Shown here one piece after another: positions 17,761-28,072 of a stretch of DNA of 28,130 bases; position 1 is the first letter of the stretch; each line of letters begins with the position of its first letter. The stretch comes from Pleurobrachia bachei. Taxonomy: Eukaryota; Ctenophora; Tentaculata; Cydippida; Pleurobrachiidae. The position numbers and the translations under genes are program-made. The notes beneath the pieces are model-generated. The model made no database searches. It had not been told where the DNA came from and was given only the letters and a program-made list of their open reading frames with translations. Location of the stretch: NCBI GenBank assembly GCA_000695325.1, contig AVPN01000081.1, forward strand, positions 76,614 to 104,743. The letters are read 5' to 3'.

Positions 17761-18207
17761 TTAGAGGCACTGACTGCTTGAGCCTTGAGCGGAGCTCACT
17801 AAATTTACTGTTACCCGTTTTCGGTTCCTCTGTACCGCTTCATTACTGATTTCCTAATTGGATTGTTTTTAAAAACTAAAAGGACAGTCACTGTCCGACA
17901 GTGGGAAAATCGAGAAAACCAACAAAGCCTTTTTGGTTTTCCCTCTACAACGTCTGCCAACAAGGAATTGAGCACCCTCTGGCCTCTGAAAACTTAAGAC
18001 AGGGGCAGGATTGACAAATAGTCTATCAATTTACATGGACACAGAAAAATTAACAAAATACAAACCAACATTATATCTAAGTTTCACCACCAGCGCTTAA
18101 TTTAGAGCTGCGAATTCGTATTCTTTACATGTGCTTCCCAATAAGAACGGTTCAATCGCAGCTCATAATTTCACGTATTGAGCTATTCATAATTCTACGT
18201 CAAAAAG
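17761..18207. other. Gene-free stretch
   Basis: No coding signal recognised. The right part (about 18110-18205, with CCCAATAAGAACGGTT and AATTCTACGTCA) recurs in diverged form at 19070-19230, marking the left end of the old duplication that also holds the 18459/19355 repeats. Confidence 0.4.
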
Positions 18208-18404
18208 TAGGGGATATGCATCAAATCGGATAACTCTGATGGTTACCAAATCTATACGGGCTATACTTAGTAAAGGCTATTCAACACGGCTATAGGAGTT
18301 ATCTGTGCATGATTACCGGAGTATTCCAGCCCGTACTATATACCGGAATTACTTTCCTGAAAATTCATATTATCCGGACTATCCGGGTTTATGCATACCC
18401 CCTA
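18208..18404. mobile_element. Candidate MITE, 197 bp
   Basis: Begins TAGGGGATATGCATCAAATC and ends with the inverted complement of TAGGGGGTATGCATAAACCC, each followed by CGGATA-type sequence. The inverted repeat is about 30 bp and imperfect. TA at both ends would fit a Tc1/mariner-type target. No coding capacity. Confidence 0.6.
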
Positions 18405-18458
18405 GTGTGATTACTTTGTATCACTAACATCCGATATTTCTGTATAAGCCAAATGATT

Positions 18459-18679
18459 GAAATTTATTGCTACAAATATCTCACAACTTTTACCGATTTT
18501 AATTTCCCCGTACACGTTAGCAAACCGTGTTCTAATGGCCGGTTAAGATGTGTCACAGCAGGAGTGTGTGATTGTTGGGTGTGGCTCTGGCAGTACTCTG
18601 TAGAATATGAGAACACACGCTTCCTTTGCAGCAGAGTGAGATATAGACACATAATGGGAAAACTCTAGAGAGAAACTGG
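18459..18679. repeat. Direct repeat copy 1 upstream of mL49
   Basis: About 220 bp (GAAATTTATTGCTACAAATA ... AACTCTAGAGAGAAACTG) repeated at 19355-19577 with ~10% differences and small indels. Non-coding. Confidence 0.9.
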
Positions 18680-18697
18680 TAAATGGGTACTTAAGGT

Positions 18698-18985
18698 CTT
18701 GCGCGCCAATTGGCGCCAATTTGGCGCCAATTGGCGCTAAATTCGCCAATATTTGGCGCTAATAGCGCCAATTGGCGCCAAATATTGGCGATGCGCAATT
18801 GGCGCCAAATCATGGCGAATTTAGCGCCAATAAATGGCGCTAATGGCGCTAATTGGCGCTAATTGGCGCCATCGTGGCGCTAATGGCGCCAAATTTTGGC
18901 GCCAATTGGCGACATCGCCAATTGGCGATGCGCAGGTAAGTGAAAATTTGTATGAGCATCTCCATTGGCGCCATGAGGCGCACCC
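18698..18985. repeat. GGCGCC palindrome array
   Basis: Dense irregular repetition of (A/T)TTGGCGCCAAT, GGCGCTAAT and their complements. More than 20 GGCG cores lie on both strands, with CAATTGGCGATGCGCA near 18789 and again near 18917. Each core is close to the E2F/DP consensus TTTSSCGC (TTTGGCGC occurs several times on each strand). It lies at the joint between the duplicated blocks at 18459 and 19355. Whether it is a regulatory cluster or a simple satellite is open. Confidence 0.8.
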
Positions 18986-19094
18986 AATGGGTGCGCTAGT
19001 TTACAAGATTTACAAGATGTAAATTGTAAGGAGAAGATGTGCAAAAATCTGCAGTTTAAAATACAATCTTCAATCTTCGATTCTTCCCGATAAG

Positions 19095-19195
19095 AACGGT
19101 TTGTGTTGATCAATTGTTGTCAGAGCATTGGCCTGACCCAATTCTCGTACGCGAGAACTGTGGTCAGAGCAATGGCCTGATAGATCAATCGTGAA
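19095..19195. repeat. Small structured insertion
   Basis: Two direct copies of GTCAGAGCA(T/A)TGGCCTGA flank the palindrome TTCTCGTACGCGAGAA, and the outer ends carry TTGATCAAT / AGATCAATCG. It interrupts a sequence that is continuous at 18130-18160 (AAGAACGGTT then ATCGCAGCTCA), so it looks like an insertion of about 90 bp in this copy. Confidence 0.55.
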
Positions 19196-19354
19196 TCGCG
19201 GCTCACAGTTCAAGTATTCAGAATTCTACGTCATGTCCTACATTATTTCAATCGATACTTTTTGAGGGTCGTTACTATCCTGTTTATGGCCAAAAGTGAT
19301 AAGTCAGTAAATAATGTGCACCACATAAGTTTTTATGATATTCCTACAGTATGG

Positions 19355-19577
19355 TAGAAATTTATTGCTACAATTATCTCACAACTTTTACCATTTTTAA
19401 TTTCACCGTACACGTTAGAACCGTGTTGTAATAGCCGGTTAGGATATGTCACTGCAGGAGTGTGTGATTGTTGGGTGTGGCTAGCTGTCTGGCAGTGCTC
19501 TGTAGAATATGAGCACACGCTTCCTTTGCTGCAGAGTGAGATATAGACACATAATGGGAAAACTCTAGAGAGAAACT
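19355..19577. repeat. Direct repeat copy 2 upstream of mL49
   Basis: Partner of 18459-18679. It lies ~300 bp before the mL49 start, so the pair may be a duplicated promoter or 5' UTR region of mL49. Confidence 0.9.
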
Positions 19578-19770
19578 GCCTCGTGATAGAGACAGATAGA
19601 GTCACACAGAGAGAGTGATAGAGAGATAGAGACACATAGAGACACATAGAGAGAGTGAGAATGAGGGGAAGAAGCCTCAGAACTTGCTCATGTACACCTG
19701 CATGTCCTGCAGCAGTACTAGAGCTCAACATGTTATAATTCTTGCTATAATATCTATATTATTCTCTCTC

Positions 19771-19773
<3 letters not shown>

Positions 19774-19805
<32 letters not shown>
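19774..19805. repeat. (CT)n microsatellite
   Basis: About 16 CT units, directly before the mL49 splice-acceptor-like CCCCCTAG. It may act as a pyrimidine tract in a 5' UTR intron. Confidence 0.9.
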
Positions 19806-19809
<4 letters not shown>

Positions 19810-19873
19810 AAAACTTTCCAGGTGGAAAATATGTTTTTGTCATCAGCAAACCCATCTCTCTTATCCCCCTAGG

Positions 19874-20380
19874 ATGAACGTTTCAAGTCGGGCGTGTTTA
19901 CGAGTTTCAGGAGCAGTATGTACCCGATCATACATAGGTGGCATGTACCCTGGTCTAAGTAAAACGGGTATAAAACGTCCAATAAAATCTGGACAAGTTC
20001 CACGAATTGACCGGTCTCAGTACCAAGTTTACCTGGAATCTGTAAAACCCTTTACTGGAGATAAGCACGCTACAGTGTCTATCTCTCCCAAACCTAGTGG
20101 ATGGACGCCCCCTCCCACCAATATCCCTGACCTGCCCTACTTTCTCTGGAGGACAGTTGACAATGATACCCTACCAGTGGAACATAAAACAACTAAAGAG
20201 GATAACTTGAGGTACACAGAGGTAAGCAGGATTGAGGGGGACCTTCATCAGCTGAGGGCGGATCTTGAGGAATTCCTGGGGGATAAAACTGTAACCGCAA
20301 ATGAAATAACAGGGACTATTACACTTCTTGGGTGGAGGGCATTCGAAATAAAGAAATGGTTACAGTTGAAAGGCTTTTAA
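19874..20380 (+). CDS. MRPL49: Mitochondrial large ribosomal subunit protein mL49
   Basis: 168 residues in one exon. mL49 belongs to the IMG2/mL49 family and is a component of the mitochondrial 39S/54S large subunit. The N-terminus (MNVSSRACLRVSGAVCTRSY) is basic, hydroxylated and without acids, as expected for a matrix-targeting peptide. Family blocks follow: PSGWTPPPTNIPDLPYFLWR (human GWQPPRDPPPNLPYFVRR), VSRIEGDLHQLRADLEEFL, and the C-terminal NEITGTITLLGWRAFEIKKW ending LKGF (human [26 protein letters not shown]). Length equals the human protein (166). The ATG lies one base after a TTATCCCCCTAG acceptor, so a 5' UTR intron is likely. It converges with the sugar-transporter gene, whose stop lies 200 bp away. 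Confidence 0.95.
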   Translation: MNVSSRACLRVSGAVCTRSYIGGMYPGLSKTGIKRPIKSGQVPRIDRSQYQVYLESVKPFTGDKHATVSISPKPSGWTPPPTNIPDLPYFLWRTVDNDTLPVEHKTTKEDNLRYTEVSRIEGDLHQLRADLEEFLGDKTVTANEITGTITLLGWRAFEIKKWLQLKGF

Positions 20381-20579
20381 AATATAATGTTATATGTATT
20401 TTATATTTTGCATGCTTTTTATATAAATTTGCCTGTCTCTTAATATATAAATCCTTCATATTGCTCAATAGGCAATTAAGCTTGGGACATTATAACCAGA
20501 CACCAGTTCGACCCCTTTCTTCATAAATGGCAGTTCTCACTCCCCTTCCTTATAAATGCTCCTGAGAAGCAGCTCCTCT

Positions 20580-23500
20580 TTAACTAGCCTCTTCCTCTCC
20601 CTCCTTTGCTTGTTGTAGAGGTTGGAATCCAATGAAGGTCCTCCTGCTCCTAAACAGCTCGTCTGTCTTCTCCAGAGATATCCCCTTGGTCTCCGGTAGG
20701 AACACAAAGAATATAGCCATTCCAACCAGAGCAACTGCAGCGTAGGTGAAGAATGCTCCTGGTCTCCCAGCTGCTTTCGACAGGGTCAGGAACGTCTGAA
20801 ACACAGTAGGGATGTTAGTTGCAGTAGTTGGTGTCTCAAGTACCTAGGGATGTTAGTTGTAGTAGTTGGTGTCTGAAATAGTGGGGATGTTAGTTGCAGT
20901 ACACTACTTCTCGGCAACGTCTGTGGTTTTCAGTAGTACTGTGGGGGTAATTGCTCAGAAACCTTAGAAGGACATTTATAAATGGCTCAGAACCAGTTCA
21001 ACAGAACTATGTGTGGTAGTGGGAGAGGCGAGTACTGTGGCAGAACGGGTCGTAATTGGTCGTTTACAATGCGTCTAATGTGGCCACCTAATTGATACAG
21101 GGCTGTAAAAGTTACACAGACGTACAGACCTACATACACTCTCTCATTACCTACACTCCGGGGGTTATTTATGTACTGTATGTTTCTATAAAAGTGGCCA
21201 CCAGACATATAATAGGCCAGAAAGTGGAATGTGTAAAAAATTCACAGTTTTTATTGTCTATTAAAATTTTCAAGGATAATTATATGGCCTGTAGCAACTC
21301 GTAGGACCACCATGTAATTTCAAAATATACCCGGGGTAGAGTTTTCTTACCTGTGAAATTATGCTGTTACCAAGCCAGTTAGTGAAGGTCGTGATACAAA
21401 GTGCAGTGTCACGTGCCCAGTTAGGAAATATCTCACTGCGACATAAAGGGGGGTTAGAACTATAACAATATAGCTTGTTGTGTGTTACTATGGTGACCTA
21501 TTTTGTGTTGCCATAGTAACCTATTGTTTGCTGCCATGGTTACCTATTAATTGTCCAGGGTAGGGGACCCATTCCAGGTGCAAAACCCATAATGTAGAGA
21601 GTCAGGCCCATGACTGCCAACCATGATTCACTTGTCTTGCACTCCTTCCTTATATCCGCATCTAAATTTGGTAGTTTATTGTAAATTGCACATTCAACCT
21701 TTGTAAGTCAATGATATTGTTAATTATTTACATCAATTAAGTTATATAAACTGGGCATTGGCAGTTGAAACTCTATGAATTACCTGCTCCACAAGTGGCC
21801 TCTATCAGGGATGTTGCGTTCTCAGGGAGGCAGTGAATTATCCCCTCCCCGTTCTCACACACCCGACACTCTGGTATTTCCAGACAATTGTAGCAGGATT
21901 TCCAGGCTCCATCTGGAACCGTGCACACAGAGTCTGAAGTAATAGAAGGGGGAGATTATTATGTATTAAGAGAGGGAGAGAGAAGGTTGGAGCAAATTGA
22001 AATAAAGATTTAGAGCACTATGTCGATTCTTACTACCACGCCCAATACAAACTCTTTTTACGTCTATTGTATAAGCTGCACTGCACATTACTTTCTCTCT
22101 CTATAGCTTTACCCCATATCATATTATTTCATACCCTGACTATGTTTAATATTGCTTACTACCCTCTTTGAGACTGTCTCAGCCCCGTTAGTGGCACAGA
22201 CAACTACATTCCCAAACCTAGGTATATTACTTACCACCGCTGTTAAACTCCACAGGCATGCTTTTCTTAGAGAGGTCCATGATGACAAAACTGAATCCAA
22301 GAAGAGACAGCCCCATCACCATGACCAACATGCTGCCTAGCAGTAGAATCTTCCTTCCTGCCCTCTCTACCCCGTACAACCCTGCGAGGGGAGGGGGAGT
22401 GGGGTGTCATTATACCTCATGGAGATAGTATGGTAGTAGCAATCTAATGAAAATGTATGAGAGGGGTGCTAAAAGTTTCTTGATTTCTGATCTCTGCTCG
22501 TACATTAGAACTATCTCCTTCAACCTTCATCATATCTCTCTTTCTCTCTCCTTCTCTCATTGTCGTATCTAGATCTCATTGTGTCTGTGCTGGCCAATGA
22601 AATGCTCTCAAACTGAAAGCGTTTCTGATCACTGATCACAGTTCCACTGTCTTTGTTCTATTTTTATTGTTTGAGCTGCTTGGTGATAGTCAGTTTGAGT
22701 TTTAAAACCTGCAATTTAGTTATCTTGATCAATGATCGTGCACTTTGTCAATTAAGTCTCGGGTCTCCTCCTGTCTGGCGGCGTCGACCAAATCTGATAA
22801 TCAAAACGGGGTCTGGCACCACCAGACAGTCCATGATCTTCTACATATCTCTTACCGATGAAAGTGAAGGCTACATTAGCAGTGCTGACAATACAAGACA
22901 GCCAGATGGCCATCCTGGGGGAAGTGCCCGCCATCTCCAATATTGTTGATGAGTAGTACCTGCAATATAGTGCAGGATTAGGATATAGTGCAGGGTAGTA
23001 CATGCTGCAACTAGGATATAGGGAGTACTATCTGACATGTAGTGGTAATATCTGCAGACATGAAGCCGCTGTAAAACCAGGAAGGCAGGGAATGTTAGAA
23101 TCGGGGAGAAGGAAGGGGAAGGAAGCGATAGAGTTTATGAATATTAGCAGTTTCTAGAAAATGGGACCGTTTTTCCCACCCCTGTCACTAATTCATATCA
23201 AAGTTAAAAGGAAATCTAGAAGGAAATGTGAAGGAAGTAAAGATATATACCTCTCGGCCCACCACTGTCGCAAAAGTTCCACTTCTTACTTACATGACGC
23301 TATTAATTCCTGACAGTTGCTGGAAAAGTTGGAGGGCAATACCCAACATCAGGGCCCTTCGAACGGCGACATTTTTGAACATATTTATCAGGACGGTACA
23401 GCCCGTTCCACCAAGTTCCTTGTCTGCCTTGACTCTCTCGTAATCCTCCTTTATTGCTGACATCTCGTTATCCACCTCCTCACTTGTCGTTCTAAGCTGA

Positions 23501-25070
23501 GGAAGTAGAGAAAGTCAAGTGACACACGTTATTTTAAGGACCGATTTGCCCCAAACATGTGCCACTTTTCCCCGTGGACCGATTAACTCCAGTTTACCCA
23601 AAGGAAGTAATAGAAGAGGTTAAGGGGAATTAGAGACCGGAAGCAAAATAAAGAATTTGTTTTCTTTTCCAGGAATTCGCCAGCTTGTAATACAAGTAAG
23701 CTTTGACGTGTGCGTGTCACACAATGTTGCAAAAGTGTGACATTGGTGTCATATTTCTCTCTCCCAGTCTCGACTAATATTGAGCTCTTGTGCTAGGATT
23801 TGGTCATTTATTTATTGTAAGCTCTCTCTCTCTGGATATATTATGATTTATGTCCTAACTCTCTGCTGATTCGATATATCTGCCGCTTACTTGTGTCAGA
23901 ATTGTCCTGGCCCCTTCCACATCTTCTTTAAAGTAGAGCCACCTGACACTTCGTGGCATGAAGATAAATAGGATAAACATTGCGGTGGAGGGAATACAGC
24001 TGAGTCCTAACATCCATCTGAGGTAGTGTTACCATGGTTACCATCTGAGTTACCATAGTTGCCACATGAGTTAGTGTTACCATAGTTACCATGTGAGGTA
24101 GTGTTACCACCTTAGTTACCATCTTACACAGTTTTAGCATCACGATAGACCGGAATTTCCCCAAAACTTACCTCCACCCAGCCTGAACTGGTGCGAAGAT
24201 GCCAGCTATAATTCCCCCCGCAAATATCCCAATAGTTATCATAAGCTGATAACACACTGTAGCTGGACCTCTCCAATCGCCCGGCAGCTGCTCCGCTATG
24301 TAGAGGGGTCCCGTCATTGACACAAACCCAATAGCAATGCCATCTAGGGCTCGTCCTGCCACTAACATCTTCCAGTCAGTAGACACTGCCATGATCAGGG
24401 ATGCTACTGTTAGAATAGCAGCACCGCTCATCAAGGTTACCTAGGAGAGAGTAGACTAATTTCGCCCCATATTAGTTGTATGTAGTGTTATCGGAGTGAA
24501 AATTCGCCTTTATTGTTAGAATCAGGGACTAATCCATCCGCATAACTACAAAGAACATGTTTTTCCATCTGTGGTTGGGGCATGCTATTAGCAGAGTTAT
24601 TGGTGGAGTTTTGGCTTTCGAACTTTTGGAATTCAATTTGTCGAGCAAACATATTTGTCAATGCGAAGTTGCATGCCGGTGCATAAGAGGATATTTTTAT
24701 TCGAATTTGTCGGACACCCATATCAATTGACTAATCTTTGTCGCTAATACCTAAAGCAAATGTGTTCGCCCTACAAAATATACATTATACCCGCTTAAAA
24801 TTCTCTCCTTAGAAATTGGGGTGAACGAAGTGAGATATTAGATAAGTGGGGAGTAATTCTATAAATGGGCACATCTTATTATGACGTAACCTAAACTTTG
24901 CAAAACAAACCAAAAGCTCCTAATATGTTTCCGTCTTATCTCCATACCTTACGTCCGGTAATGCTGTTCAAGGGTCCACTAATTAGTGCTCCTACTGCAC
25001 ACGCCCATATTGCAGAGCTCACTATCAGCTCCTTCTGTTGATCGGTTACCTGAGCGTGAAACACGTATTA

Positions 25071-25135
<65 letters not shown>

Positions 25136-25299
25136 ACTCTTGATCTCTCTTCGCTTACGTCCCAATTGGTCCCTTCATCACCCAGAACCAAAAGACATCC
25201 ATTGATCACGCCCGTGTCGTAGCCGAATAGAAATCCACCTAGCACAGCAGATAAAACTACCCCCTTAGCCCGGAATGATAGGACACTATCCGTTTTCAT
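20580..25299 (-). CDS. SLC2A13/HMIT-like proton-coupled sugar transporter (11 exons)
   Basis: Exons: 25299-25159, 25049-24948, 24440-24172, 24017-23891, 23496-23294, 22959-22856, 22381-22235, 21933-21784, 21661-21544, 21435-21351, 20795-20580; all GT-AG and in frame, 553 residues. It resembles the H+/myo-inositol cotransporter SLC2A13 of the GLUT family: [15 protein letters not shown] (TM1), [14 protein letters not shown] (TM4), [19 protein letters not shown] (TM7), [37 protein letters not shown] (TM10), LPETKG. The large loop between TM9 and TM10 (exon 8 and the start of 9) has eight Cys and an N-glycosylation site (PENATS), a hallmark of HMIT. Unusual: the loop 2-3 motif is [11 protein letters not shown] (no Asp), and PESPR after TM6 is PRSVR. 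The N-terminus is short compared with human HMIT, and an AG just before the ATG leaves room for an upstream exon. Substrate is inferred from family only. Confidence 0.9.
25072..25140. repeat. (CT)n microsatellite in transporter intron 1
   Basis: About 30 CT units with few interruptions, in the 109-bp intron 1 of the SLC2A13-like gene. On the sense strand it is a GA tract. Confidence 0.95.
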
Positions 25300-25867
25300 G
25301 TCCTATGACAAGTAAATTGACAATTCTTGGAAAGTTAAATTTGCATCTTCGTGAGTCGCAAAGACACGCTTGGGACGCCCAAATTCCAGTTACAAAACAA
25401 CAAAAGGAGATCACTCAGGGCAATAAGGAAAGAAAGAACTAAGAAAAGGAAAGAAGTGGGGAGCAGTTTGAATCAGGGGGGTTTACAGTTACCAAATCTC
25501 ATGTTTCTCCTAAGATCATAGAAGAAACATCACACCACATATTCGTCCTGTCACGTGCAGTTTCAGCCCACCTCTTATTGGTCCTTCATTGTTCCTTCTA
25601 AGGCGGGTGCTCGTTGCAGTCATATGCTCGACCATTCTGGATTTTTCCTTGTCGCCTGTCCATGCAGATTAGACGTCACGTAATTACTGGTGGCCTTATG
25701 TCATATTTGGGCACAGATAACAGATCCAGCTTTGTCTATTTCAACCCCCCTCCCCTAAGCAATGACTAATGACCTACCATTGAGCAACTTTGCACTGTGT
25801 CCCAACAGCCAACCATTATGAAAATTAAATTGTGTCACTTCATTCTAAACCCATCTCTGTATTTTAG
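25300..25867. promoter_or_regulatory. Region between divergent transcripts
   Basis: Upstream of the transporter (leftward) and of the exon candidate at 25868 (rightward). No open frame of note. It includes CACGTG/CACGTA-type sites (e.g. GTCACGTGCAG near 25551, GACGTCACGTAA near 25672). Promoter content is assumed from position only. Confidence 0.3.
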
Positions 25868-26751
25868 CAGCATGTCGTACCAGAATGACGGTTGAAGGAG
25901 GGGAAGTTACTCTGCGGAATGGGTAAGAAAATATAGAAACAGAGATGTGGAGAAACAGAGAGAGAGAGACTGAAGATAGTAGCTCAGACATTATTTTGCC
26001 AAGCTGTCACTGACAATTGGAACTGGGCTGTTATTATGGCGTGTAAATTTCGACGTAGCCCACAATATATTTTTCTTGCATTCACGTACTGAAATTATAT
26101 GACAGTAAAATAACTGACAGAATAGAGTCACGCGGATAAATGTGGGCAGCGTCGAAGTATATTCAGAGTTCTTGGGCCTTTTCTTAGGGAAACCGCTATA
26201 ACTTTAACCAAGTCAATTGGTGCCCTCGAACCTCTTATAAATCAAGGCCAAATCAACGTTTTTACAAAGCGAGAACAACTCCTCTCACATGCCTACTAAG
26301 CAACTCAACTTCTGAATGTGTGTGGGATATATTCGAAATGCCTTGTCTCAACTAGTACTAGAGGAATCTGTAATACAATAGATACGACAACTTTTTTGAC
26401 GCCACATGCCTTCAACAAATTAGGCCTCGATAGCACGCTTCCCTTTGTCACTCTTTACATTCGACCAATAGTCAATACCATCTGACGCCGTCTTACGACC
26501 TATATGGAATATGAAAGTGATGAGAAATTTTAAGAGAGATTTGATTTTTCAAGTAAAGAAGTGCATATTAAAATTCATTCAAACAATCATTATGATTGTA
26601 ATTATCAAATAATGATCTCCTTCTTTTTCAGGGTTAAAAGCCCAGGTGGGGATGGAAAGAAATTACACCGCCTCTCAATCGACCAGAGTAGTGCACTCTT
26701 TCAACTTGACGTTTCCTCAGCCCCCTGGATAGAAATCTCCCCAACTAATCG
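25868..26751 (+). CDS. Possible two-exon gene fragment, unknown product
   Basis: Two plus-strand stretches with good splice signals and matching phase. The first is 25868-25922 (possible ATG at 25885, MTVEGGEVTLRN, donor GG|GTAAGA). The second is 26632-26751 (acceptor TTCTTTTTCAG, residues VKSPGGDGKKLHRLSIDQSS and then ALFQLDVSSAPWIEISPTNR, donor CG|GTAAGG). Joined they read about 53 residues without a stop. A third piece may follow at 26851 (acceptor CACACAG, residues VNPGIKFPGKGTSNY). I do not recognise the protein. The consistent phase and the strong 26632 acceptor are the only support. Confidence 0.35.
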
Positions 26752-27668
26752 GTAAGGATGATTGGTAACGTGACGTCATAATTTATGATTGGTGACGTCA
26801 TTGAGATCATACCTAATATAATGTATGAGCGTGAGATTATATTCACACAGTGTGAACCCCGGTATCAAATTCCCAGGGAAGGGGACGTCCAATTATACTA
26901 GCTCTCGATCACCTGTCACCCTTGGGAAATCATTCACTTCCTTCGAAATTAGTTCAACATATATATCAAGTTTTTATCGTGTAATGCATACATATTTCAT
27001 ATCACTATCAGTGCAATCACTTTAGCTCCGTCGTTATCAGTTTTGTGTCACCTCACATCTCTCTCTTTAGTTATGTCTCATTGCTCTGTAGAAGTTTCTC
27101 TTCTCGAATTCTAGTTTGTTTCTGGTTTGAACGTGGATTATCCGAGTTATCCGCATATCTCGATATACCAAAATATGTATTTAAAATTACGTTTTCACTT
27201 CCTTCTTCCTAATTATTTGTACATTTGACACCGCAAATATATCGGAACAATTCTGAATTACGAACGTCGAACCCATTTCTCCACTTCCTCTATTTATTTG
27301 ACGTAATGCTAATATGCCGGTAGTGGGGAAATTGCAACCTTTCATTTTGAAGCACCCCCTTCCTCTGCGACTAGAGAGGAGAAGGAGTTTGATTAGATTG
27401 GGTACAACATTATGTCACTTTTGGGTAATCCATCAACCTATTATAATGTCTCTCTAGTCTCTCTCTCCCTCTCTGTTTTTGATACCCCTGTTTTATTCAT
27501 AAGAATTTCTCGTATTCGTGGTTATATGTGTAAGCAGTTGGAGGTGTAGACCTAATCGTACACCCAAACTGTCTTACCACTAGATAATAGCTCAGAATAA
27601 TGCACTAACCAGGGTAACAAAGTAAACACGCGATATAACTATTGGCAAGAAATAGAATAAGTAATACA
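26752..27668. other. Gene-free or intronic stretch with paired CRE sites
   Basis: Contains two perfect TGACGTCA palindromes at 26771-26778 and 26793-26800, 22 bp apart (about two helical turns). An open plus frame at 26851-27025 might be a third exon of the preceding candidate. The rest shows nothing recognisable. Confidence 0.35.
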
Positions 27669-27694
27669 TCACAATAATGGCTTATAACACTCAC

Positions 27695-27855
27695 AGTTGT
27701 CGTTCCTCTTACGGTTGTCCTCCTCAGTAATCCACTTCCACATCCGGGTAGTCCTCTGCCTCCACTCATATAGGGTCACAGCAGCACCGCAGCATAGCAG
27801 TAGTATCTCAGTAGTGTCAGGGTACTCCTCCAGTACTATCATAGCTCGGTAACGT
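27695..27855 (-). other. Possible exon, unknown (maybe transposase-related)
   Basis: Open minus-strand frame ending at a consensus donor (AACT|GTGAGT at 27694). Residues include EEYPDTTEILLLCCGAAVTL and YEWRQRTTRMWKWITEEDNR. The Trp- and Arg-rich end recalls the N-terminal region of PIF/Harbinger-type transposases, but this is a loose resemblance. The right end of the window has short hairpins that could be transposon ends. Confidence 0.25.
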
Positions 27856-28072
27856 GTCAATCCTCAAGTACACATGGTCAGGCATAGATCCTCAGTCATC
27901 CAATGAAGAAGTAAGACAGTAGAGCAGGGACATCTCAGGAGCTGTAGTAGAGATCCTCTCTGTAACTGGTCCGACCGGAACTGCCTTCAATCGCAGGGGC
28001 CGCTCCCTTAAGTAGTCCTTTTCGTCAGAATTAGGACTGACCTGCGCCAGAATTGAGCACGTCCGTCACAAA

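Noticed and set aside
18459-19577. The two 220-bp direct repeats as ends of a retroelement
   Set aside because: The interior has no coding remnant and no primer-site or polypurine features; the paired blocks extend beyond the repeats as an ordinary local duplication.
24979-25222. Long RE-repeat / SL-repeat open frames at the CT microsatellite
   Set aside because: They are translations of the (CT)n tract in intron 1 of the sugar transporter.
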